Below, one piece after another: positions 27,448 through 37,521 of a stretch of 64,000 bases of DNA. Within the stretch, counting starts at the first letter, position 1, and each line of letters opens with the position of its first letter. The position numbers and the translations under genes are program-made. Under the pieces are notes generated by a model. It saw only the letters and a program-made list of their open reading frames with translations. It was not told the origin of the DNA and did not search any database. Origin of the DNA: Tunturibacter gelidoferens (lineage in GTDB: Bacteria > Acidobacteriota > Terriglobia > Terriglobales > Acidobacteriaceae); the NCBI RefSeq assembly GCF_040358255.1, contig NZ_CP132938.1:620001-684000 (forward strand). The letters are read 5' to 3'.

Positions 27448-27897
27448 CTAAACCTGCCTCGTCGTGCGAGGATTGGTGCGGCCGACCACAAAAACGCCCA
27501 GGCAAATAACCGCGATGCCGGCCCATCTCAACGGAGAGACTCTTTCACCCAACATCAGATACCCGAGTAGCGCGACCATGCCGTAAGCCAGCGAGGATGC
27601 AGGCTGCACGAAGCTATAATCGGCCCACGACAACACCAGCATGTAGGCTACGAAGAATGTAATCAGCGACGTGATTCCCAACCAGATCGACGCGGATGTA
27701 AAGATATTCAGCCCAGTGTGGAGCAGTTGCAAGGGAGGCCAGATGACTGGTTCACCGATATGCTTCATTCCCTTGCCTAGCAGAACGTTGCCCAGTGGAC
27801 CGGCGATCACCATTACTGCGATCAGTAAGTAGGTCTTAAGATGCAAAGGCTTTTGTGGCGTCATTGGTGTGGTTCGCTGCCACCGCTCGGCAGACAT
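27448..27897 (-). CDS. Small EamA/SMR-like membrane protein, first of a pair
   Basis: A 149-residue membrane protein with four helices: TYLLIAVMVIAGPLGNVLLGKGMKHIGEP, IWLGITSLITFFVAYMLVLSWADYSFVQPASSLAYGMVALLGYLMLGERV and RWAGIAVICLGVFVV. The GLGNVLLGKGMK-like first helix and the Gly-rich PASSLAYG helix match the half-EamA (SMR-like) architecture of ArnE/ArnF type proteins. It is translated just before and overlaps its partner. It lies divergent from the AsnB-GT39 operon, whose GT39 enzyme is itself ArnT-like. A role in moving a lipid-linked sugar across the inner membrane for that cluster is plausible inference; drug or metabolite export is the alternative. Confidence 0.75.
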   Translation of the reverse strand: MSAERWQRTTPMTPQKPLHLKTYLLIAVMVIAGPLGNVLLGKGMKHIGEPVIWPPLQLLHTGLNIFTSASIWLGITSLITFFVAYMLVLSWADYSFVQPASSLAYGMVALLGYLMLGERVSPLRWAGIAVICLGVFVVGRTNPRTTRQV

Positions 27898-28179
27898 CTT
27901 TTATTTTATAGGTTATATCTGGTCAGATCGCTGCTCCACCCTTAGAAAGCTCTTGCTTCTCTTCTTTTTTGATCTACGCCACATCTGCTTCGCTGCAGTT
28001 GCGTTAATCCACAAAGTGGGACGTGTGTGCTTTTAGTTGAATGGGCTTGGCAGAATGTGATGGTAGCATGATGGTGGTTATGGGTTCTCGGCACAAACTA
28101 TACGGCCACTGGTCCAAACGTCAATCCGTTCAGCATGTCTGGACTTCAACACCAGCGTGCATGGAAGAGGCATAGACAC

Positions 28180-30093
28180 TTGTGCGGCATTGTTGGATTC
28201 ACAACGAAAGACTGGCGCCCTGATCAAGAGCGCATACAGAGTGCCACGAGTACCCTCTTTCATCGCGGCCCGGATCAGCAGGGAGTGTTTCGATCGAGAG
28301 CCTGCTCCCTCGGTGCAACCCGCCTCAAGATTGTTGACCTGGCTTCCGGCGATCAGCCTATCTTCTCCGAAGACCGCGATTCAGTAATCGTCTTCAATGG
28401 TGAAATTTATAATCACCTCGAAGTACGCCGCGAACTCGAATCTCTCGGCCGCCGCTTCCAAACCCATTGTGATACGGAAACTGTTCTTCAGGCGTTTCTC
28501 GAGTGGGATACCAATTGTTTTGAGCGATTGCGTGGCATGTTCGCGGTTGCCATCTGGAGCAACTCCGAGCAGCGTCTAGTTCTCGCGCGCGACCGCCTGG
28601 GGATCAAGCCGCTTTATATCGCCGAGCGGGGCGAGGACATCTTCTTTGCTTCCGAGCTCAAGGGAATTCTCGTCCATCCCGAAATCGAGCGCCAGCTAAG
28701 CCTTGAGGGACTGGATTGTTATCTGTCCATGAACTATGTCCCGTGTCCATGGACTCTGGTCGATGGGATTGAGAAGCTCCCGCCCGGCCACTGGCTCGAA
28801 TGGCGGGACGGCCGAACGAACAAACACGCATACTGGCGCATCCCGGAGATCATCCCCAAACCGATCTCGTTCGAAGACGCAAAAACAGAGCTCGATTTCC
28901 TCTTGAATCAGTCGGTTCGTGAGCATCTCATGTCCGACGTTCCTCTTGGTGTGTGGCTTAGTGGAGGAGTGGATTCCTCAACCGTCCTTCACTACGCCGC
29001 GCAGGCGTCCAGCTCACAACTTCGGACCTTTTCAATTACATTCAACGGCCAAAGCTTCGACGAGTCGCAATATATCCGCCAAGTGGTCGAGCATTACGGA
29101 ACCGATCACCAGCAGCTGGATCTGTGCCCGGAGGAGGACTTAGAGGGGGCCATCGAAGACATTACTTACTACTCCGATGAACCCAGCGCGGATTCCGGGG
29201 CATTGCCAGTCTGGTTTCTTTCGAAACTATGCAAGACACAATGCACGGTGGCCTTCAGCGGAGAAGGAGCCGATGAGATCTTCAGTGGTTACCTTACTTA
29301 TCGCGCAAACCGTATCGCCCGCCAGCTGAAAAATATCCCTCCCTCGGCAATCGATCTAGCTCTTCGCGCCTTACGTTTTTGGCCTGCCTCGAAGGAAAAA
29401 ATCAGCATCGAATACAAGTTGAAACGCCTCCTTCAAGGTAGTCTCATGCCGCCAGAGCGAGCCCATGTGTATTGGAACGGGACCTTCTCCGATGCAGAAA
29501 AGGCTACCCTCCTGCGCGTTCCGCTACCCGGTGCCCTTCGGGATGTCCTCGCTCGTTTGGGAGCCAGCCTTCCCGGGGACGGGATCTCTCCATTCCTTGA
29601 GTTCGACCAGCAGTACTATCTTCCGGACGACATCCTGGTTAAGTCGGATCGCGTGAGCATGGCACATTCCGTTGAGGTTCGGCCTCCGTTCCTCGACCAC
29701 CGCATCGTCGAGTTTGCAGCTACCTTGCCAGTTGACCTCAAGATCCGTGGTACAAACCAGAAGTATCTCCTCAAAGAAGTGATGAGATCGAAGCTGCCCA
29801 CACCCATCCTTCAGCGTCCGAAGATAGGCTTCGATATTCCGGCACACGAATGGTTTCGAGGACCTCTCCGCGCGATGTTAATGGAGACGCTGGCATCGGC
29901 GGAATCGGAGCACTCGGAGCTGTTTAACTTTGAAGCAATCCGTAACTACACCGAGCAACACTTGAACAGAAGGATAAACATCGGCTATCACTTGTGGGGG
30001 CTGATCATGTTATTCATGTGGATGAAACGATGGAAAATCCAGTCAAAACCGTCTCTGGCCTCCAAGAGACAGGTGATCGCAGCAGGGCTGTAA
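28180..30093 (+). CDS. asnB: Glutamine-hydrolysing asparagine synthase-like amidotransferase
   Basis: A protein of 637 residues when started at TTG 28180. This start is decided by biology: class II glutamine amidotransferases use Cys2 as nucleophile, and TTG is immediately followed by TGC in the LCGIVGF segment, with AGAGG nine bases upstream. The longer frame from ATG 28135 would bury the Cys. Glutaminase motifs RGPD, FNGEIYNH and the synthetase LSGGVDSS (ATP-PPi loop), FSGEGADEIFSGY and SVEVRPPFLDHR are present. Known function: aspartate plus glutamine to asparagine. Many envelope clusters use AsnB-like enzymes to amidate sugar carboxylates. It overlaps the following GT39 gene, so they form one operon. 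Confidence 0.92.
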   Translation: MCGIVGFTTKDWRPDQERIQSATSTLFHRGPDQQGVFRSRACSLGATRLKIVDLASGDQPIFSEDRDSVIVFNGEIYNHLEVRRELESLGRRFQTHCDTETVLQAFLEWDTNCFERLRGMFAVAIWSNSEQRLVLARDRLGIKPLYIAERGEDIFFASELKGILVHPEIERQLSLEGLDCYLSMNYVPCPWTLVDGIEKLPPGHWLEWRDGRTNKHAYWRIPEIIPKPISFEDAKTELDFLLNQSVREHLMSDVPLGVWLSGGVDSSTVLHYAAQASSSQLRTFSITFNGQSFDESQYIRQVVEHYGTDHQQLDLCPEEDLEGAIEDITYYSDEPSADSGALPVWFLSKLCKTQCTVAFSGEGADEIFSGYLTYRANRIARQLKNIPPSAIDLALRALRFWPASKEKISIEYKLKRLLQGSLMPPERAHVYWNGTFSDAEKATLLRVPLPGALRDVLARLGASLPGDGISPFLEFDQQYYLPDDILVKSDRVSMAHSVEVRPPFLDHRIVEFAATLPVDLKIRGTNQKYLLKEVMRSKLPTPILQRPKIGFDIPAHEWFRGPLRAMLMETLASAESEHSELFNFEAIRNYTEQHLNRRINIGYHLWGLIMLFMWMKRWKIQSKPSLASKRQVIAAGL

Positions 30094-31886
30094 ATCGGAG
30101 CCAGCTTTTCTGGCTCGTCGTACTTTTCGCAGCGGCCGTTTATCTCGGTTGCATTCTCTCTCCTCCATCACTGATGGACGACGTCGATGCAGTGCAGGCG
30201 CAGATTGCTCACAATATGATCAGCTCCGGCGACTGGGTCACAGCGCGCCTGGATGGAGTGGCCTATCTCGAAAAACCTCCCCTCATCTACTGGATGATCG
30301 CAGTCGCTTATAAAGTATTCGGCGTCCATGACTGGGCCGCACGTATTCCGATTGCACTCTCTGCGATTGCTCTTTGCGTCACAACTGCTGCATTCGGAGT
30401 CTGGGCCTTCGGACGCCGCGCAGGGTTCTATGCTGGCCTCTGCATGTCCACCTGCATCGGACTCTTTCTCTTCACACGCATCCTCGTGCCGGATGTAGTG
30501 CTCACTCTAACCATCGTCTTGGCCATGTGGGCGTTTCTTCGAGTTCTCGATGAGGAGGAGCCGAATCCACGAGCATGGGCAGCAATCCTTGCCGCAAGCC
30601 TGGGCGTCGGTTTGCTTTTGAAAAGCCTTATTGCAATTGTCTTCCCGGCCGCTGCGGCCATCATCTATTTATTGTGCACCCGTCAACTCTTCTCCGCTCG
30701 GATGTGGAAACGACTTCGGCCGCTCAGTGGCCTGGCCATCATCCTGTTGATTGCTGCACCATGGCATATCCTTGCTACGCTCCGGAATCCACCCTATTTC
30801 AGTTTCACGATGAAGAGTGTTCCGGGAGAGTATCACGGCTTTTTCTGGTTCTTCTTTATCAATGAGCAACTCCTCCGATTCCTCAATCTTCGTTCCCCGC
30901 GTGACTACAACACGGTGCCGCGCCTTTATTTCTGGCTGCTCAACCTGGTTTGGCTCTTCCCGTGGAGCGTATACCTGCCCGCAGCGCTAAAGCTCTCATA
31001 CCGCCCCGTTGATCGAGCGGGAAGAACCAGACTCCTCGCCCTCTGCTGGACGGGCTTCGTCCTCGTGTTTTTCACCTTCTCCACGACGCAGGAGTACTAC
31101 TCTATGCCGTGCTATCCGGCATTAGCGCTTCTGATCGGTTCTGGCATCGCTTTTAACGGGAGAATTGTCCGGCATGGAACGCGATTCCTGACCGTGATCT
31201 GCTCGATCGCGGCGCTGGCTGCGATCGCCATCCTGGTTGCAGTACACCACGTCCCTACTCCTGGGGATATCTCACAGGCTCTCAGTTCCAACCCGGAGGC
31301 GTACACGCTGTCGCTCGGACACATGGAGGATTTGACTCTTAAGTCATTTGCCTACCTGAGGATACCGCTTGCCTTGGCTGCGGCTTCATTTCTAATTGGA
31401 GCCATCGGCACACTCCAAACCGCAGGCAAAAAAGTATACGTGACCGTGGCCATAATGATGGTGGTCTTCTTTCACGCTGCCCGCCTGGCGATGATCGATT
31501 TCGACCCCTATCTCTCTTCCCGCCCTCTGGTCAATAAGCTACTGCAGTCCCCCGAGGGAAATTTAATCGTCGACCATCACTACTATTGGTTCTCGTCCGT
31601 GTTCTTTTATACGGATAGGACTGCCTTGCTCCTCAATGGCAGATTCAATAATCTCGTCTACGGTTCCTACGCTCCAAATGCCCCTAGCGTTTTTCTGGAC
31701 GACAACCAATTCCGGGACCTCTGGCAAAGACCCGAAAGGTACTACATCTTCGCCAAAGACACAGGCGTCGATCATCTAGAGTCGTTAGTAGGCAAAGATC
31801 AACTGAATTTACTTGAAGAGAGCGGGGGTAAAGTTTTGATCACCAATCATCCCGTTTCGTCTTCAGTGCTTCCTAACGCCCCATAG
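30030..31886 (+). CDS. GT39/ArnT-like polyisoprenyl-sugar glycosyltransferase
   Basis: A large integral membrane glycosyltransferase of about 618 residues. The first periplasmic loop has SLMDDVDAVQAQIAHNMISSG, with the acidic pair typical of GT-C/PMT-2 enzymes, followed by LEKPPLIYWMIAVAYKVFG. About a dozen helices follow, then a soluble C-terminal domain (from about residue 500). This is the ArnT/GT83-GT39 architecture, which transfers a sugar from a polyprenyl-phosphate donor onto lipid A or another acceptor in the periplasm. ATG 30030 is chosen over ATG 29994; both lie inside the end of asnB. It precedes UDP-sulfoquinovose synthase by about 126 bases. The donor sugar is unknown; aminoarabinose enzymes are absent from the window. 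Confidence 0.85.
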   Translation: MENPVKTVSGLQETGDRSRAVNRSQLFWLVVLFAAAVYLGCILSPPSLMDDVDAVQAQIAHNMISSGDWVTARLDGVAYLEKPPLIYWMIAVAYKVFGVHDWAARIPIALSAIALCVTTAAFGVWAFGRRAGFYAGLCMSTCIGLFLFTRILVPDVVLTLTIVLAMWAFLRVLDEEEPNPRAWAAILAASLGVGLLLKSLIAIVFPAAAAIIYLLCTRQLFSARMWKRLRPLSGLAIILLIAAPWHILATLRNPPYFSFTMKSVPGEYHGFFWFFFINEQLLRFLNLRSPRDYNTVPRLYFWLLNLVWLFPWSVYLPAALKLSYRPVDRAGRTRLLALCWTGFVLVFFTFSTTQEYYSMPCYPALALLIGSGIAFNGRIVRHGTRFLTVICSIAALAAIAILVAVHHVPTPGDISQALSSNPEAYTLSLGHMEDLTLKSFAYLRIPLALAAASFLIGAIGTLQTAGKKVYVTVAIMMVVFFHAARLAMIDFDPYLSSRPLVNKLLQSPEGNLIVDHHYYWFSSVFFYTDRTALLLNGRFNNLVYGSYAPNAPSVFLDDNQFRDLWQRPERYYIFAKDTGVDHLESLVGKDQLNLLEESGGKVLITNHPVSSSVLPNAP

Positions 31887-31906
31887 GCACACTTCGACTT
31901 GTGCCT
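31885..31906 (+). terminator. Stem-loop after the GT39 gene
   Basis: AGGCACA and TGTGCCT pair around an 8-base loop, beginning at the stop codon of the GT39 gene. No T-tract follows (TCATTG), so it could slow rather than end transcription before the sulfoquinovose synthase gene. Confidence 0.35.
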
Positions 31907-31952
31907 TCATTGCTCAATGGTCGCTGTGATCGGAAATATACAAAGTTTCTGA

Positions 31953-33230
<1,278 letters not shown>

Positions 33231-33256
33231 GCACGCGCCCACTCCGCATTCTGAGC

Positions 33257-34417
33257 TCACACCTCAAGAGGCAGGACAAGTTCTCCATCACGCATCAGGT
33301 AATTCTGTCCTCGCCACCGAATCGTCCTGCGCGTGAAACTCGTCAACCATATCAGGCTGGCCATTCCGTCCCACAGCGGAATCAGCGCCAGTTTTTTCCA
33401 GATACCCGGCTGCTTGAGTCCCCAGGACCCTACCAGCACGGTCAAAACGGCGCGGACCACGAGATATCCACCCAGATAAATTGCGGCCACCATAATCGTC
33501 GGAAGAAGTGCCACTGCCAGGATCGCCCAGGGCAGCCCCAGCGTGAAGATCAGGCCAAGATGTCCCCACGGGCGCATGTGACGCATGACCGTGATCCACC
33601 GCAGGCGCTTGTGAAACAGTTCATTGAGTGACTGATAGTCCGCGACCGTGGAGATGGTGTAAGGGAGCAGCTCTACTTCGTGGCCTTGCTCAGCGATCAA
33701 TCGCCCGACCAGCAGATCATCCGCCGGACGGTTCTCGATTGAGGCATAGCCGCCAAACGCCTCAAGCCGTGTGCGGGTTGTCGCAATCGTCGGACCTAGT
33801 GCAAACTTCACTCCATCCAATTGCTTTGCCACAAGAATTCCGGGGTAGAAGTCTGAAAGCATCCCAATATCCTGCAGACGCTGCACCCAGGTCGATTCTT
33901 TGATGGGGACATAAAAGCACGTAACCGCCCCTGTCTTAGGATCTTCCAATGGCGCAACAACCTTGCGTAGGTAGTCCGGCGCAACCCGCACATCGCTGTC
34001 GCTAATCACAAGGTATTCATGTGACGCTTCCTCCACTAGTCGTGTCAGCTTGGCCACTTTGTCGTTGGTCGCATTTCGACCCGACCCAATCACAATGCGT
34101 ATTTGACAGTCCGGGAAGTCGCTGACGATCCGCTGCAACACCGGGTAAGCAGGGTCGGTAGTGTCGCCGATACAGAACAACACTTCGTAGTTCGGATAGT
34201 CTTGCCGGCAGAAGCTGGCGAAATTCTCATAGGCCTCTGGATCAAGCCCCCGCACTGGCTTCAGGTTGCTGACTGGCGGTAAAAACGCGCCCTTCCTGTC
34301 TACTTTAGCTCGTGTCGCCCCAAAAAACCGGAGCGAACTGAAGATCGCGAGAGCGTAGTAGATGAAGGGGATCGCTGCAATTCCGAGAAACACATTTCGC
34401 ATTAGGAAGATTGTCAT
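33257..34417 (-). CDS. GT21 ceramide-glucosyltransferase/HpnI-like enzyme
   Basis: A membrane glycosyltransferase of about 386 residues. An N-terminal helix precedes PPVSNLKPVRGLDPEAYENF, ISDSDVRVAPDYL (D-D-D nucleotide-sugar site), GVKFALGPT, RPADDLLVGRLI and the KRLRW (Q/RxxRW) motif, followed by three C-terminal helices. This is the GT21 family, including plant-type ceramide glucosyltransferase and bacterial HpnI, which adds GlcNAc to bacteriohopanetetrol. The longest frame begins at GTG 34456; ATG 34417 is used because the first coherent membrane helix follows it. It ends 26 bases from the convergent sulfoquinovose synthase gene, suggesting a shared role in an envelope glycolipid. No hopanoid genes are visible, so the acceptor is unknown. 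The stretch 34457-34753 upstream holds nothing I can recognise. Confidence 0.85.
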   Translation of the reverse strand: MTIFLMRNVFLGIAAIPFIYYALAIFSSLRFFGATRAKVDRKGAFLPPVSNLKPVRGLDPEAYENFASFCRQDYPNYEVLFCIGDTTDPAYPVLQRIVSDFPDCQIRIVIGSGRNATNDKVAKLTRLVEEASHEYLVISDSDVRVAPDYLRKVVAPLEDPKTGAVTCFYVPIKESTWVQRLQDIGMLSDFYPGILVAKQLDGVKFALGPTIATTRTRLEAFGGYASIENRPADDLLVGRLIAEQGHEVELLPYTISTVADYQSLNELFHKRLRWITVMRHMRPWGHLGLIFTLGLPWAILAVALLPTIMVAAIYLGGYLVVRAVLTVLVGSWGLKQPGIWKKLALIPLWDGMASLIWLTSFTRRTIRWRGQNYLMRDGELVLPLEV

Positions 34418-34753
34418 TAGGCACGAGACAGACGCCTGTTTAGTGTATCGCAGCACAGCGAAGGCCCATCAGCTCCCTGCGGCCGGCCCTTTCGGAAAGG
34501 GTCCCGGGAAGAGGACGCCATATCCTGCAAACGAGAGCAGTACGCTACGGACGGACCGCAAAGCTATCTGAATCTCATCAGCACCTCATCCAGGTTAGGA
34601 CTTTCGTTTATTCGGTAGCAAAACCGCAAGTGGAAACTTCGCACCGTAATGCGTCGCTTGGAAGGTTAAAGCTGAGCGTGAGGTGAACGAATCCCTTATG
34701 CTTGAACTCCGCTATATTTCTCTCTGAAAAAAACCTTGGGAGCAGGAATCAAT

Positions 34754-36163
34754 ATGCCGGTTCACCACGCAAAGAAAAAGGTCACGACGGAGCGCGTCAA
34801 CCTCCGTAAGCCGCAGCCAACGATCGAAGCTCTCCACAAGCAAGGAACCGAAATGCGAGAACACGTTCCGCGTGAAATACATGGACAATGGAAGCCCTCA
34901 GCCAAACGCGGCGACGTCCTTTCGATCCTTGCTAAAAGTAACGTTGACCGTCAGCAGAATCTGGTCCCTCTTCGCATGCAACGAATGTCGGCCTCTCCCT
35001 TTGCCTTTCTGCGAGGTGCAGCAGCCGTAATGGCGTATGACCTGTCCACGACTCCCACCATCGGCTGCAACGTAGTGCTTGCTGGCGATGCACATCTGAG
35101 CAACTTCGGATTTTATGGAACTCCTCAACGAGAACTCGTCTTCGATATCAACGACTTCGATGAAACCGTAATCGGCCCCTGGGAGTGGGACCTTAAGCGG
35201 CTGACGGCCAGCGTCAATGTGGCTGGCCGCGAAAATGGTCTGACGAGGAACGAGCGGCGAGTAGCGGTGATGCTGGCCGTTGAAGGATATCAGGAGAATA
35301 TGGAGAGACTGGAGCCAATGGGAACTCTGGACATTTGGTACCTGCATGCAACTCCGGGAAAGGCGAATATTCTGCGCAAAGTTCCCCAAAAGGCGCTTGC
35401 AGTCATGCGGAAAGTTATCGACAAAGCACTCCACTCGGACAACCGTACTCTGCTTACAAAAGTTGCAGATAAGAATGCCAATGGTCAGTGGCACTTCCGC
35501 GAAGATCCTCCTATCCTGACCCACGTTAGCGCTGCTTTGAGAAACAAGATCATCACAGCACTGGAGGATTACTCCCTCACGCTCTCCCGTGAGCGCCGGC
35601 ACATGCTCTCTCGTTACAGTGTTGCGGATGTCGCTCACCGGGTAGTGGGAGTGGGATCAGTTGGCACCAGGACGTATCTCGCGTTACTGATGGGCAAGAA
35701 CGATGACGATCCGCTCTTTCTCCAAATCAAGGAAGCTTTATCACCCGCGCATGCGGCCTACCTTCCGTCGAGAAAAGCAGAGTTCATCCATGAGGGTCAG
35801 CGCGTTGTCGTCGGACAACGAACGCTTCAGGCAGCGAGCGATGTAATGTTGGGATGGACTGAGATTGAAAAGCGGCCTTACTACGTCAGACAAATGAAAA
35901 ATCTGAAAGCTTCTGTTCCCATCGAGTGGATGAGTGGAGATGCCTTCAATTTTTATTGCTGGGCATGTGGGGCTCTTTTGGCCCGAGCTCATGCACGAAC
36001 CAGCGAACCGGCGATCATCGCTGGCTATTGCGGCCGATCCGGTGTATTGCGTGAGTCCTATGCGGAATGGGCCGAAGCGTATGGCGATCAGACTGTAACC
36101 GATCACGCCAAACTAGCCGCGAAGATCAACGCTGAAGATCAAAAGCTGCTGCGTAATCGATAG
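34754..36163 (+). CDS. DUF2252 family protein
   Basis: A protein of about 469 residues with the DUF2252 pattern: FAFLRGAAAVMAYDL, LAGDAHLSNFGFYGTPQRELVFDINDFDET, GPWEWDLKRLTASVNVAGRENGL, VAHRVVGVGSVGTRTYLALLMG and GYCGRSGVLRESYAEWAEAYGDQT. The GDAHLSNFG and DINDFDE segments resemble phosphotransferase catalytic and metal-binding motifs, so the family is considered kinase-like of the aminoglycoside phosphotransferase type, but its substrate is not known. ATG 34754 is preferred over TTG 34736, with a GCAGGA site upstream. It stands alone between the GT21 gene and the convergent Old Yellow Enzyme gene, with no evident partner. Confidence 0.85.
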   Translation: MPVHHAKKKVTTERVNLRKPQPTIEALHKQGTEMREHVPREIHGQWKPSAKRGDVLSILAKSNVDRQQNLVPLRMQRMSASPFAFLRGAAAVMAYDLSTTPTIGCNVVLAGDAHLSNFGFYGTPQRELVFDINDFDETVIGPWEWDLKRLTASVNVAGRENGLTRNERRVAVMLAVEGYQENMERLEPMGTLDIWYLHATPGKANILRKVPQKALAVMRKVIDKALHSDNRTLLTKVADKNANGQWHFREDPPILTHVSAALRNKIITALEDYSLTLSRERRHMLSRYSVADVAHRVVGVGSVGTRTYLALLMGKNDDDPLFLQIKEALSPAHAAYLPSRKAEFIHEGQRVVVGQRTLQAASDVMLGWTEIEKRPYYVRQMKNLKASVPIEWMSGDAFNFYCWACGALLARAHARTSEPAIIAGYCGRSGVLRESYAEWAEAYGDQTVTDHAKLAAKINAEDQKLLRNR

Positions 36164-36168
36164 GGTTG

Positions 36169-36190
36169 CCAGCCTCGATCGTGAGGCTGG
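36169..36190. terminator. Stem-loop between convergent DUF2252 and OYE genes
   Basis: CCAGCCTC and GAGGCTGG form an 8-base stem with a 6-base loop immediately after the DUF2252 stop, in the 67-base convergent interval. It is GC-rich and symmetric, so it may serve both genes, although no T-tract is clear. Confidence 0.5.
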
Positions 36191-36230
36191 TCCCTGTTCA
36201 ACGGGTGGCTGTCTTGAAGCTACGTGCCGC

Positions 36231-37349
36231 TCAGGCCACTGCCGTTTCATAAAACGGATAGTCGATGTACCCACGAGCATCCCCACCGTAAAATGTGTCC
36301 CGGTCATAAGGATTCAGCGGTACTCCCTGCTTCAGTCGTTCGGGAAGATCTGGATTGGCGATGAAGAATCGGCCAAACACAACCAGGTCCGCATCGCCTT
36401 CTTCGAGAATCGCTTCCGCGCTGTCTCCATCGAAACCGCCCGCCGCCAGAATCTGTCCTTTGAAGTGCTTTCGAAACTGCCCCGCAGCCACTGGCGGAAG
36501 TCCCTCACCGATCTCAGCACTCCCGTTGATGCGAGGCTCGATGACGTGAAGATAGGCGATGGAGTACTTGTTTGCTTGTTCCGCCACGTAATCGAAGATC
36601 AAAGCTGGATTAGAGTCTGACATGCCGTTGAACTGCGTGCTGGGCGAGAGTCTGATTCCGACCTGGCTCTTATCCCATACTGCGAGAACCGTCTCCAGCA
36701 CCTGAAAGAGCAAGCGCGCCCGATTTTCTGCGGAGCCGCCGTATTCATCTGTTCTCCGGTTGCTGCCGTTTTGCAGGAACTGGTCCAACAGATAGCCGTT
36801 GCCACCGTGGAGTTCAACTCCATCGAACCCAGCAGCCTTCGCGTTCAGAGCGGCTCTACGATAATCCTCCAACAACGCTGGGATCTCCTCGACCTTCAAG
36901 GCTCGATTTGGCGTCACAGCTACCCAGCCGTTCTTGGTGAAAGATACTCCTTCGTACGGAACACCCTCGGACGGTCCAACGGGGATAGCCCCGCCGGTCA
37001 AGTCCACATGACTGGTTCGTCCCACATGCCAGAGTTGAACAACGATCTTTCCGCCCTTGGCATGGACCGCGTCCGTAATGCGGCGCCACCCTGCCACTTG
37101 TGCCTCCGAATAAATTCCAGGAGCCCCGAGATATCCGCGGGCCGTAACCGAGACCGTCGTGGCCTCCGAGATAATCAACCCGCCGTTTGACGCGCGCTGC
37201 GTATAGTACTCAAGCATCAGGTCACCAGGAATATCACCTGGTGTTTCAGAACGAAGCCTGGTCAGCGGCGCCATTACTACCCTGTGGCCCAGTTCGATCG
37301 CGCCAAGCTTTACTAGTTCAAAAAGCTTCGAATAAGTCTGCGTCGCCAT
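36231..37349 (-). CDS. nemA: Old Yellow Enzyme family alkene reductase
   Basis: A 372-residue FMN TIM-barrel protein. Seen are LFELVKLGAIELGHRVVMAPLTRLRS (N-terminus), QLWHVGRTSH, GVELHGGNGYLLDQFLQNGSNRRTDEYGGS (residues from about 175, including the His and Asn of the active site; quoted here in parts) and AAGGFDGDSAEAIL followed by FGRFFIANPDLPERL. All match the NemA/OYE group, which reduces activated C=C bonds and nitro compounds such as N-ethylmaleimide using NADPH. Length fits the family. It is transcribed alone; the 37350-37521 interval towards fumC is short and holds no gene. A role in electrophile detoxification is expected. Confidence 0.9.
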   Translation of the reverse strand: MATQTYSKLFELVKLGAIELGHRVVMAPLTRLRSETPGDIPGDLMLEYYTQRASNGGLIISEATTVSVTARGYLGAPGIYSEAQVAGWRRITDAVHAKGGKIVVQLWHVGRTSHVDLTGGAIPVGPSEGVPYEGVSFTKNGWVAVTPNRALKVEEIPALLEDYRRAALNAKAAGFDGVELHGGNGYLLDQFLQNGSNRRTDEYGGSAENRARLLFQVLETVLAVWDKSQVGIRLSPSTQFNGMSDSNPALIFDYVAEQANKYSIAYLHVIEPRINGSAEIGEGLPPVAAGQFRKHFKGQILAAGGFDGDSAEAILEEGDADLVVFGRFFIANPDLPERLKQGVPLNPYDRDTFYGGDARGYIDYPFYETAVA

Positions 37350-37521
37350 AAATCTCTCCTTTTACCTTGTCGATGTCGATCGCTTATTCGATCCCAACAT
37401 GTACGACCGTATTAATGGATGGATTCAACGTCTATAAAGATTCACACGGACACAGAAATATTCTGACGGTTATCGAACCGTACCTCGGACAGGCATCGGT
37501 TCGAAAACAAACTACGATACA

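Noticed and set aside
34898..35638. 246-codon - strand frame
   Set aside because: Antisense to the DUF2252 gene.
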